Assembly: GCF_014236855.1 (NCBI RefSeq)
Contig: NZ_CP051261.1
Location: forward strand, 1,860,001 to 1,924,000
Source: Xanthomonas sp. SI
GTDB taxonomy: Bacteria; Pseudomonadota; Gammaproteobacteria; Xanthomonadales; Xanthomonadaceae
Direction: 5' to 3'
Length of the DNA stretch: 64,000 nt
Shown: in pieces, positions 57,011 through 64,000 of the stretch
Layout: each line of letters opens with the position of its first letter
How positions within the stretch are numbered: the stretch's first letter is position 1
Notes under the pieces: model-generated
Seen by the model: the letters and a program-made list of their open reading frames with translations, nothing else
Told to the model about the DNA's origin: nothing
The model's database searches: none
Position numbers and translations under genes: made by a program

Positions 57011-57376
57011 ATGGTCGAGCCGGATGCGCAGCTGAAGAAGTTCCAGAAGGAGCTGAGTGCGGGCACCGTGTCGCTCGCGCTGCTGGCGGTGCTGGCCGAG
57101 GCCAAGGAACCCCTGTACGGCTACCTGATCGCCAAGCGCCTGGAAAAAGTGGGCGAGGGCGTGCTCAGCGGCAAGCAGAGCGCGCTGTATCCGGTGCTGC
57201 GCAACCTGGAAGCGGCCGGGCTGCTGTCCAGCCATGTCGAACCGTCGGTGGCCGGGCCGCCGCGGCGCTACTACCGCATCACCGAACCCGGCCACGCCAC
57301 CTTGCAGCAGTGGGCCGCGGCGTGGCGCGCCACTCGCGATTCCGTCGATTCCGTCCTGAAGGGGATTTCAGAATGA
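57011..57376 (+). CDS. PadR-family transcriptional regulator (121 aa)
   Basis: Small PadR winged-helix repressor: LALLAVLAEAKEPLYGYLIA, SGKQSALYPVLRNLEAAGLL and PPRRYYRITEPGHATLQQW. These proteins repress neighbouring genes and themselves. It overlaps the following HAAS-type membrane gene by four bases (ATGA), so both are translated together. ATG at 57011. Confidence 0.92.
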   Translation: MVEPDAQLKKFQKELSAGTVSLALLAVLAEAKEPLYGYLIAKRLEKVGEGVLSGKQSALYPVLRNLEAAGLLSSHVEPSVAGPPRRYYRITEPGHATLQQWAAAWRATRDSVDSVLKGISE

Positions 57377-58293
57377 GCAGCGAACAACTCCAGGCGCGGC
57401 CGTTGCCGGCCACCATTCCCGACTACCTGGCGCAACTGCGCGCGGCGCTGGCCGGCGCCGATCCGGCGCTGGTCCAAGACGCGTTGTACGACGCGGAGGA
57501 ATACCTGCGCGCCGAGCTGGCCGAGCAGGCCGGCAAGAGCGAGGCCGAGGTCATCGCCGAGGTGGCCGGCAGCTACGGCGCGCCGGAGGAGGTGGCTGCG
57601 ATCTACCGCGACACCGAGGTCACGGTGAACCGCGCGCTGAAGCCGCCGGCGCCGCCCAAGCGCAAGTCGCTGCTCGGCCGCTTCTTCGGCGTGGCCGCCG
57701 ATCCGCGCGCCTACGGCGCGTTCTTCTACATGCTGCTGTCGCTGGTCACCGGCATCTTCTACTTCACCTGGGTGGTCACCGGGGTCAGCGTCTCGCTGGG
57801 CATGCTGCTGCTGATCATCGGCGTGCCGTTGCTGGTGCTGTTCTTCGGTTCGGTGCGGCTGCTGTCGCTGGTGGAAGGGCGCATCGTCGAGGTGTTGCTG
57901 GGCGAGCGCATGCCGCGGCGGCCGCTGTACAGCGCGCCCGAGCAACCGTGGCTGCGGCGCATCGGACAGATGTTCACCGATGCGCGGACCTGGACCACGA
58001 TGCTGTATTTCGTGCTGATGCTGCCGCTGGGGATCTTCTACTTCACCGTGTTCATCACGCTGCTGAGCACGGGATTGGCGCTCGCGGCGGCACCGCTGGG
58101 ATTTTTCCTGCCGCAGCAGTTCAACGTCATGTTCGTCGACTGGAACGTCACCGAAAGCGCGCCGTGGCTGCTGCCGCTGTGGAGTGCGATGGGCATCGTG
58201 CTGCTGTTCGCCACGCTGCACCTAGCGCGTGGCATCGGCAAGTTGCACGGCATGCTGGCCAAGCACCTGCTGGTGCACAGCTCGGCGCAATGA
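57373..58293 (+). CDS. HAAS-like membrane protein encoded with padR (306 aa)
   Basis: N-terminal soluble helical segment (DYLAQLRAALAGADPALVQD, AEEYLRAELAEQAGKSEAEV, VAGSYGAPEEVAAIYRDTEV), the HAAS (DUF1700-like) type, followed by a membrane sensor-like domain with about six helices (FYMLLSLVTGIFYFTWVVTG, LGMLLLIIGVPLLVLFFGSV, MLYFVLMLPLGIFYFTVFIT). HAAS-PadR pairs are thought to control transcription according to envelope state. The start overlaps padR's stop. Confidence 0.82.
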   Translation: MSSEQLQARPLPATIPDYLAQLRAALAGADPALVQDALYDAEEYLRAELAEQAGKSEAEVIAEVAGSYGAPEEVAAIYRDTEVTVNRALKPPAPPKRKSLLGRFFGVAADPRAYGAFFYMLLSLVTGIFYFTWVVTGVSVSLGMLLLIIGVPLLVLFFGSVRLLSLVEGRIVEVLLGERMPRRPLYSAPEQPWLRRIGQMFTDARTWTTMLYFVLMLPLGIFYFTVFITLLSTGLALAAAPLGFFLPQQFNVMFVDWNVTESAPWLLPLWSAMGIVLLFATLHLARGIGKLHGMLAKHLLVHSSAQ

Positions 58294-58347
58294 CATTGAC
58301 ATTGACGCTGCGCGGCCGGCAGGCGCCGGCCGCGAGCGGTACGCCGC

Positions 58348-59658
58348 TCAGCCCGCCTTGCGGCTGCCGCGGCGCTTGAGCGGGGTGACGTTGCCGCTCG
58401 GCGCCTGCGCCGTGGCGGACGCGTTGGCGGCGATGAACGCACGCACCTGCGGATACACGATGTCGCGCCAGCGGCGGCCGCTGAAGATGCCGTAATGGCC
58501 GGCGCCTTCCACTTCCAGATGCTGGCGGCGGTGCGCGGCGATGCCGGTGCACAGGTCCTGTGCGGCGGCGGTCTGGCCCAGGCCGGAGATATCGTCCAGT
58601 TCGCCTTCGATGCTGAGCAGCGCGGTGTCGCGAATCGCCGCCGGATCCACGCGCTCGCCGCCGATCACCCATTCCCCGCGCGGCAGCAGGAATTCCTGGA
58701 ACACCACCCGGATCGTGTCCAGGTAGTAGGTCGCCGGCATGTCCAGCACCGCGTTGTATTCGTCGTAGAAGCGGCGGTGCGCCTCGGCGTCCTGCAGGTC
58801 GCCCTTGACCAGGTCGGCGTAGAAATCCCAGTGCGACATGAAGTGCCGGCTGGGGTTCATCGCCAGGAACCCGGTGTGCTGCAGGAAGCCCGGATACACC
58901 GCGCGGCCATGCCCCGGATACGCCTGCGGCACGGTGTGGATGACGTTGTGCTCGAACCACGACAGCGGATTGCGCGTGGCCAGATTGTTGACCTGGGTCG
59001 GGCTGCGGCGCGCGTCGATCGGCCCGCCCATCATCACCAGCGAGCGCGGCGTGGCTTCGCCGCGTCCGGCCATCAGCGACACCGCGGCCAGCACCGGCAC
59101 GGTCGGCTGGCACACGCTGATCACGTGCAGCTTGTCGGCGCCGATGTGGCGGATGAAGTCCTGCACGTAGTTGACGTAGTCGTCCAGGCCGAAGTCGCCG
59201 TCGCTCTGCGGCACCATGCGCGCGTCGATCCAGTCGGTGACGTAGACCTTGTGGTCGCGCAGCAGGGTGCGCACGGTATCGCGCAGCAACGTGGCGTGGT
59301 GCCCGGACAGCGGCGCCACCACCAGCACGGCGGGCTGCTGCTTGAGCCCGGCCACGACCTTGGCGTCGTCGCTGAAGCGCTTGAAGCGCAGCAGGCGGCA
59401 GAACGGCTTGCGCAGCACTTCCTGCTCGACGATCGGCAGCGGGTGGCCGTCGACCTCGACGTGGTCCAGCGCCCAGGCCGGCTTCTCGTAGTCCTTGCCG
59501 AGCCGGTGCAGCAGTTCGTTGGTGGCGGCCAGACGCTCGGCGCCCGGGAGCGTGGCCCACAGGCTATTGGCGTCGGAGAAGATCTTGGCGTTGGCCGCTG
59601 CCTGGTGGACCCAGGGGGCGAGCAGGTTGCGGGTCAGTTCGTGCCACTGGTAGAGCAT
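58348..59658 (-). CDS. phaZ: Intracellular polyhydroxyalkanoate depolymerase PhaZ (436 aa)
   Basis: Intracellular PHB/PHA depolymerase. The nucleophile is Cys183 in VISVCQPTVPVLAAV, the same number as in the Cupriavidus enzyme. Other family landmarks: MLYQWHELTRNLLAPW at the start, VVAPLSGHHATLLRDTVRTL, YPGFLQHTGFLAMNP and GAGHYGIFSGRRWRDIVYP with the active-site His. No PHA synthase (phaC) or phasin is present. Start at 59658. Convergent with the HAAS gene. Confidence 0.92.
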   Translation of the reverse strand: MLYQWHELTRNLLAPWVHQAAANAKIFSDANSLWATLPGAERLAATNELLHRLGKDYEKPAWALDHVEVDGHPLPIVEQEVLRKPFCRLLRFKRFSDDAKVVAGLKQQPAVLVVAPLSGHHATLLRDTVRTLLRDHKVYVTDWIDARMVPQSDGDFGLDDYVNYVQDFIRHIGADKLHVISVCQPTVPVLAAVSLMAGRGEATPRSLVMMGGPIDARRSPTQVNNLATRNPLSWFEHNVIHTVPQAYPGHGRAVYPGFLQHTGFLAMNPSRHFMSHWDFYADLVKGDLQDAEAHRRFYDEYNAVLDMPATYYLDTIRVVFQEFLLPRGEWVIGGERVDPAAIRDTALLSIEGELDDISGLGQTAAAQDLCTGIAAHRRQHLEVEGAGHYGIFSGRRWRDIVYPQVRAFIAANASATAQAPSGNVTPLKRRGSRKAG

Positions 59659-59721
59659 GCCGGTGTTTCCATCCTGAGCGTATGCTGCCGTGCAGCATAT
59701 CCTATCCGGGGTGGTTGCACC

Positions 59722-60327
59722 TTAATGGGGCACCAGACCAATTGTTTCCAGCGCCGCTGCATCCCCCGCCAGCGCTGGCGATAGCCAGCAATGACTGCCG
59801 ACCGGGCGCAGCCCGAGCGCACCAAACTGGCGCCGGTACCAGCGCGCCGGACGCGGCTGGAAGCCGGCATGGTCGCCGTCGAAGTCGTCCTCCATGGCGA
59901 AGGTCTCCAGGAACGCGACCCCGCCGCACAGTTCGGCCAGGCCCGGCAGGCCCTGGCGCAGTTCGCGGTTGGGCACGTAGTGCAGCACGTCCGAACACAC
60001 CAGCAGGTCCACCGGCGCGCACGGCCGCAGCCAGGCGAAATCGCCGAACCGCGCCGGGCGCAGGTCGCGATGGCGGCCGTAGCGCGCGATCGCGTACTCG
60101 CTGCTGTCGAAGCCCAAATAGCGCAGTTTCGGCCGCAGCTTCAGCAGCGGCGCGCGCCAGGCGCCTTCGCCGCAGCCGATGTCGAGCACGCTGCGGATCG
60201 GCCGTTCCAGGTAGTACTCGGCCTGGGCCACGGCGAGCGCGACCTTGCGCGCCAGGCGCGCGTTGCCGCCGATATCGTCGCGGCGATACCAGCGCTGGAA
60301 ATAGTCGGCGTCGTACTGTTTGTCCAT
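59722..60327 (-). CDS. SAM-dependent methyltransferase (201 aa)
   Basis: Class I methyltransferase: VLDIGCGEGAWRAPLLKLRP with the motif I loop near residue 50, acidic YLGFDSSEYAI and VDLLVCSDVLHYVPN (post-I and motif IV). No target motif known. It lies on the minus strand between phaZ and the divergent hemJ gene. Start at 60327 (MDKQYDADYF). Confidence 0.85.
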   Translation of the reverse strand: MDKQYDADYFQRWYRRDDIGGNARLARKVALAVAQAEYYLERPIRSVLDIGCGEGAWRAPLLKLRPKLRYLGFDSSEYAIARYGRHRDLRPARFGDFAWLRPCAPVDLLVCSDVLHYVPNRELRQGLPGLAELCGGVAFLETFAMEDDFDGDHAGFQPRPARWYRRQFGALGLRPVGSHCWLSPALAGDAAALETIGLVPH

Positions 60328-60408
60328 GCGGGGTCGTGGTCCGTGCGGGCGCGATGCGAATCGGCGAAAATGGCGTGACATCCTACGCCAGCGACCCGGA
60401 GCCAGCGC

Positions 60409-60864
60409 ATGCAACTCTATCTGTGGATCAAGTCCCTGCACCTGCTGTTCGTGGTCGCATGGATGGCGGCGGTGTTCTACCTGCCGCGGATCCTGGTCAA
60501 CATCGCCGAGAGCGCGGGGCAGCCGGAGGTGCAGGCGCGGCTGGTGCTGATGGGGCGGCGCCTGTACCGCTTCGGCCACATGATGTTCGGCCTGGCCTTG
60601 CTGCTGGGGCTGACGCTGTGGCTGGGCTACAAGGTGTTGCCCGATTTCCCGACCATGGTCGCGCCCGGCCACAGCGGCTGGCTGCACGCCAAGCTGGGCC
60701 TGGTGGGGCTGATGCTCGGCTACTACATCTTCAGCGGGCGCTGGCTGAAGGGCGTGGCGCAGGCGCGTGCGCTGCCGTCCTCGCGCGCGCTGCGGCTGTT
60801 CAACGAACTGCCGGTGCTGGCGCTGCTGGTGGTGATCTGGTTGGTGTTGGCGAAGCCGTTTTGA
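60409..60864 (+). CDS. hemJ: Protoporphyrinogen oxidase HemJ (CopD-like fold, 151 aa)
   Basis: Small four-helix membrane protein. YLWIKSLHLLFVVAWMAAVF with His11 and LHAKLGLVGLMLGYY with Lys95 fit the heme ligand and essential Lys of HemJ, which oxidises protoporphyrinogen IX to protoporphyrin IX in many proteobacteria. FYLPRILVNIA and the length (about 150 aa) agree. Start at 60409. Divergent from the methyltransferase gene. Confidence 0.87.
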   Translation: MQLYLWIKSLHLLFVVAWMAAVFYLPRILVNIAESAGQPEVQARLVLMGRRLYRFGHMMFGLALLLGLTLWLGYKVLPDFPTMVAPGHSGWLHAKLGLVGLMLGYYIFSGRWLKGVAQARALPSSRALRLFNELPVLALLVVIWLVLAKPF

Positions 60865-60866
60865 GC

Positions 60867-60896
60867 CGGGATTGGGGATTCGGGATTGGGGATTAG
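60867..60896. repeat. Half copy of the GGGATTCGGGATT repeat family
   Basis: CCGGGATTGGGGATTCGGGA followed by TTGGGGATTA directly after the hemJ stop codon. The complementary arm is absent. Confidence 0.88.
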
Positions 60897-60938
60897 AAAA
60901 ATCCTGGTGGCCGATCCTTTCCGGGTTTGCGTCAGCAG

Positions 60939-61697
60939 TTAGGCGTTGCGGCTGTCAAGTTGTTTTAGTTCGCTGCGGGCCAGGTCGATCCATTGGCGTT
61001 GGTCGCGCTGGTAGTAGCGCGGGGCCAGGCTGGAGCGCTTCAGTGCTTCGTCGAACACTTCGCGCGCGCGCTGCGGCTGGCCCGCGCGTTGCAGCAGTTG
61101 CGCGTAGCGTACGCGCGCTTCTTCGCCGGGATAGTCGTCGGCGAGCGCGGCGTATTCTTCCAGCGCCGCGTCGGTCTGGCCCAGCGCCTCGGTGGCGCGC
61201 GCGTAGAGCAGGTGGCCGTCGTGCGAGCGGAACTGCGGGTTGGCGGCGATCAGCCGGTCCAGCGTGGCTTTCACCGCGGCCGGCTGGTCCAGGCCGAACT
61301 GCGCCTTGGCCAGGCCCAGCAGCAGCCCCGGATCGTCGCGATGGATGCCGCGCAAGCCGCTCTCGAACACCTCGGCGGCCTGCGCGTAGTCGCCGTTGTC
61401 CAGGTGCACCTCGGCCAGTTGCCGGCGGTTGTCCACGGTGTCGGCCAGTTCCAGGCGATTGCCGGCGGTGCGCTTGTCGCGGTTCGGGTCGAGCGTGGCG
61501 CCGACCTTGCGCAGGTGGCGGCGCGCGCGCGGATCGTTGCGCCATTCCGGCAGCAGTTCGGCGATCACGTAGATCAGGATCCCCAGATACGAAAAGATCA
61601 GCAGGATGAAGATCCAGTACAGCGGGCGGCCGCTGCGCACCACGTGCACGCAGCAGGCCAACTGCAAGGCCAGCGACAGCAGGACGATGGGATTCAT
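60939..61697 (-). CDS. TPR membrane protein (252 aa)
   Basis: N-terminal transmembrane part of two helices (MNPIVLLSLALQLACCVHVV, LYWIFILLIFSYLGILIYVI; PLDc_N-like) and then tetratricopeptide repeats (ADTVDNRRQLAEVHLDNGDY, AAEVFESGLRGIHRDDPGLL, AALEEYAALADDYPGEEARV). The start at 61697 has AAGGAAG eight bases upstream; a TTG at 61703 is less likely. It follows accA by 24 bp in the same direction. Function unknown; TPRs suggest assembly of an envelope complex. Confidence 0.8.
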   Translation of the reverse strand: MNPIVLLSLALQLACCVHVVRSGRPLYWIFILLIFSYLGILIYVIAELLPEWRNDPRARRHLRKVGATLDPNRDKRTAGNRLELADTVDNRRQLAEVHLDNGDYAQAAEVFESGLRGIHRDDPGLLLGLAKAQFGLDQPAAVKATLDRLIAANPQFRSHDGHLLYARATEALGQTDAALEEYAALADDYPGEEARVRYAQLLQRAGQPQRAREVFDEALKRSSLAPRYYQRDQRQWIDLARSELKQLDSRNA

Positions 61698-61721
61698 GGG
61701 CAACGCTTCCTTGTGTCGCGA

Positions 61722-62681
61722 TCAGGCCGCTTCGTACGCCCCGTAGCCGCGCAGGCGCTCGTAGCGCTTCTGCAGCAGTTGCTCGACCGGCAGCTTTTCC
61801 AGCGCGTCCAGTTCGTTGAGCAGCACCGCCTTCAGGCGCTTGGCCATCTGCGTGGGGTTGCGGTGCGCGCCGCCGATCGGCTCGCGCACCACCTTGTCGA
61901 CCAGGCCGAGTGCGGACAGGCGCTTGGCGGTCAGGCCCAGTTGCTCGGCGGCGTCCTTGGCCTTGCCGGCGTCCTTCCACAGGATCGAGGCGCAGCCTTC
62001 CGGCGAGATCACCGAATAGGTGCCGTACTCCAGCATCAGCGTGCGGTCGCCGACGCCGATCGCCAGCGCGCCGCCGGAGCCGCCTTCGCCGATCACGGTG
62101 CAGATCACCGGCACTTTCAGTTCGGCCATCTCCAGCAGATTGCGCGCGATCGCCTCGCTCTGCCCGCGTTCTTCCGCGCCGATGCCCGGATAGGCGCCTG
62201 GGGTGTCGATGAAGGTCAGCAGCGGCAGCTTGAAGCGCTCGGCCAGCTTCATCAGCCGCAGCGCCTTGCGGTAGCCCTCCGGACGCGGCATGCCGAAGTT
62301 GCGCGCGACCTTGGTCTTGGTGTCGCGGCCCTTCTGGTGGCCGATGATGACCACCGGGCGCCCGTCGATGCGGCCCAGGCCGCCGACGATCGCCTTGTCG
62401 TCGGCGAACGCGCGGTCGCCGGCCAGTTCCTGGAATTCGTCGCAGAACACGTTGATGTAGTCCAGCGTGTACGGCCGCTGCGGATGCCGCGCCAGCTGCG
62501 AGATCTGCCACGACGACAGGTCGCGGAAGATCTGCGCGGTGCGCACCCGCAGCTTGTCCTGCAGCGCGCGCACTTCGGTCTCGACGTTGACCGCCGGGCC
62601 GGTGCTGGCGTTGCGCAGTTCCTGGATCTTGGCTTCCAGATCGGCGATGGGTTGCTCGAAGTCGAGGTAGTTCGGATTCAT
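61722..62681 (-). CDS. accA: Acetyl-CoA carboxylase carboxyltransferase subunit alpha (319 aa)
   Basis: Alpha subunit of acetyl-CoA carboxylase, first step of fatty-acid synthesis. Family landmarks: [100 protein letters not shown]. Full length (E. coli AccA is 319 aa). It follows dnaE, as in many gammaproteobacteria. Start at 62681. Confidence 0.97.
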   Translation of the reverse strand: MNPNYLDFEQPIADLEAKIQELRNASTGPAVNVETEVRALQDKLRVRTAQIFRDLSSWQISQLARHPQRPYTLDYINVFCDEFQELAGDRAFADDKAIVGGLGRIDGRPVVIIGHQKGRDTKTKVARNFGMPRPEGYRKALRLMKLAERFKLPLLTFIDTPGAYPGIGAEERGQSEAIARNLLEMAELKVPVICTVIGEGGSGGALAIGVGDRTLMLEYGTYSVISPEGCASILWKDAGKAKDAAEQLGLTAKRLSALGLVDKVVREPIGGAHRNPTQMAKRLKAVLLNELDALEKLPVEQLLQKRYERLRGYGAYEAA

Positions 62682-62761
62682 TGGAGGCCGTCGTGAACGT
62701 AAGGGGCGCAGTTTAGCCGAACCGCTGTCCGTCACCCGTACGGGGCCGTGCGGTTTGGGGG

Positions 62762-62874
62762 CCGGGATTCGGGATTGGGGATTGGGGATTCGAAAAAGCC
62801 GGGCGGCTCCTGCCGCTGCGGACAGCGCGGATCCCGCTCCTACGAATCCCCAATCCCGAATCCCGAATTCCGGC
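62762..62874. repeat. Long inverted repeat of the GGGATTCGGGATT family
   Basis: Left arm CCGGGATTCGGGATTGGGGA then TTGGGGATTCG; right arm CGAATCCCCAATCCCGAATC then CCGAATTCCGG, with about 50 bp between. It fills the gap between dnaE and accA. The full pair matches 30291-30412 in layout. Confidence 0.9.
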
Positions 62875-62877
62875 CGT

Positions 62878-64000
62878 TCAAGCCCACGGCGGGCTGTACT
62901 TCACCTTCACCGCGCGCACGCCCGGATCGGCGCGCAGGGTGTCCAGCAGTTGCGGGTCCACGCGCACCGCGTGGCTGCCGTTGAGGTCGAGCATGCCGGC
63001 CACCGGGCCTTGCTCGGATTGCAGCAGCAGGTCCAGGCGCAGCGGCGTCTTGCCGGGGCGGTGGCGCGCCAGCAAGGCGTCGATGCGCTGCCAGGTGCTG
63101 CGCTGGCGCAGGTCCAGGCGCAGCGACAGGCGCTGCGCGTGGTGGGTGCAGATCTGTTCGTAGTCCCAGCATTGGCGGATGCGCATCGCATAGCCGCCGT
63201 TGAACTCGTCCTCGCGCACGCCGCCCTTGACGATCAGGATGCGGTCGCGGGTGAGCAGGTGGCCGAACTCGGCGATGGCGTCGGTGAACGCGCTGCACTC
63301 GACCCGGCCGCGGCCGTCCTCGAGTTGCACGAACACCTGGCTGTCGCCCTTGCGCCGCACGCCGACCACCTGGCCGGCGAGGATCGCGCTGGTTTCCGGG
63401 CGCCAGGCGCGTTTTTCGCCGTCGCCGCCACCGCCGCGCCCGCCGCCGGATTGCGCGCAGATCTTTTCCAGCGCGCTCAGGTCGCAGCCGACCAGCTCGC
63501 GCACTTCCTCGCGGTAGGGATCGAACGGATGGCCGCTGAGGTAGAAGCCCAGCGTCTCGCGCTCGCCGGTCAGCAACTGGCCGAGCGGCCATTCCTTGCT
63601 TTCCGACAGATCCAGGTGCAGGGCCGGGGCGCTGGTGTCGGCGCCGCCGAACAGCGAGTTCTGCCCGGAGGCGCGCTCGCGCGCCATCTGCTCGGTGGCC
63701 TTCATCACCTCCGGCAGCTGCAGCATCAGCGTGGCGCGGTTGCTGCCCAGCCCGTCCATCGCACCGGCGTTGATCAGCGCTTCCAGGGTGCGCTTGTTGA
63801 GCTTGGCCGATTCCACGCGGGTGCAGAAATCCAGCAGCGAGGCGTATTCGCCGCCGCGCTCGCGCTCGGCCACGATCGCTTCGCAGGCGCCGCGGCCCAC
63901 GCCCTTGATCGCGCCCAGGCCGTACTGGATGGTGTCCGGCGTGGCCGCTTCGAACATGTAGGCCGAGGCGTTGAGCCGCGGCGGCAGCACGGTCAGGCCG
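62878..64000 (-). CDS. dnaE: DNA polymerase III alpha subunit, C-terminal part (partial, about 373 aa)
   Basis: C-terminal region of the replicative polymerase; the 5' part lies beyond the right edge of the window, and the frame is open at 64000 ([10 protein letters not shown]). Visible: [20 protein letters not shown] (helix-hairpin-helix), [40 protein letters not shown] (beta-clamp/OB approach), and the OB domain ([20 protein letters not shown]). A glycine-rich insert [15 protein letters not shown] is unusual. The gene is followed by a long inverted repeat, then accA. Confidence 0.95.
   Translation of the reverse strand, partial: GLTVLPPRLNASAYMFEAATPDTIQYGLGAIKGVGRGACEAIVAERERGGEYASLLDFCTRVESAKLNKRTLEALINAGAMDGLGSNRATLMLQLPEVMKATEQMARERASGQNSLFGGADTSAPALHLDLSESKEWPLGQLLTGERETLGFYLSGHPFDPYREEVRELVGCDLSALEKICAQSGGGRGGGGDGEKRAWRPETSAILAGQVVGVRRKGDSQVFVQLEDGRGRVECSAFTDAIAEFGHLLTRDRILIVKGGVREDEFNGGYAMRIRQCWDYEQICTHHAQRLSLRLDLRQRSTWQRIDALLARHRPGKTPLRLDLLLQSEQGPVAGMLDLNGSHAVRVDPQLLDTLRADPGVRAVKVKYSPPWA

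Overview
The window is high-GC DNA from a gammaproteobacterium of the Xanthomonadaceae, most probably Xanthomonas or a close relative. The pointers are GTAG-type REP palindromes (GTAGGAGCGGCTTCAGCCGC and variants), a protein ending in the XVIPCD secretion domain of the Xanthomonas-type IV secretion system, an NPP-type nucleotide phosphodiesterase, UbiM, large TonB-dependent receptors, and the accA-dnaE gene order. I see no prophage, integrase, insertion sequence, CRISPR array, tRNA or rRNA. It reads as chromosomal backbone with accessory modules.

Layout. 0-11 kb: a YcaQ-like DNA glycosylase, a Tat-exported alpha/beta hydrolase, then a periplasmic molybdo-aldehyde oxidoreductase (paoABC, minus strand) converging on its XdhC and MocA-type cofactor-maturation genes (plus strand), followed by a TonB receptor. 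11-16 kb: a ZnuD-like TonB receptor divergent from a MerC-family membrane protein around a Zur-box-like palindrome, ribosomal protein THX, and a CLC channel/antiporter. 16-20 kb: the NPP phosphodiesterase, a three-copy tandem 140-bp repeat, and an alkylation-repair pair (Ogt plus an Ada-AlkA fusion). 20-26 kb: small envelope proteins and UbiM. 26-36 kb: an S4 protein, an ECF sigma factor with a membrane partner, a DEAD-box helicase, RluF, a GAF-GGDEF protein, two transporters, a DUF72 protein and RraA. 36-41.5 kb: a YCII/DGPF-VOC-ECF42 sigma module with a candidate ECF42 promoter, a serine hydrolase and another VOC protein. 41.6-42.1 kb: a four-unit array built from diverged REP pairs. 42-51 kb: rhodanese/FtrA, an ABC exporter, a DUF885 lipoprotein, GFA, a DUF4349 protein whose 5' end carries a REP pair, and an ArsR-controlled cupin-DUF2867 fusion. 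51-58 kb: LysR, EamA, DinB, cyclophilin, the orphan XVIPCD effector candidate, and a PadR-HAAS membrane pair. 58-64 kb: PHA depolymerase, methyltransferase, HemJ, a TPR membrane protein, accA and the 3' part of dnaE, which runs off the right edge.

How genes work together: paoABC with xdhC/mocA forms one enzyme and its maturation; the Zur-like site ties the ZnuD-like receptor to MerC; the ECF42 module is a complete regulator-target set; Ogt and Ada-AlkA form an overlapping repair operon. The best candidate for undescribed biology is the 586-residue XVIPCD protein at 55088-56848: its N-terminal 470 residues match no family I know and no immunity gene is visible beside it.
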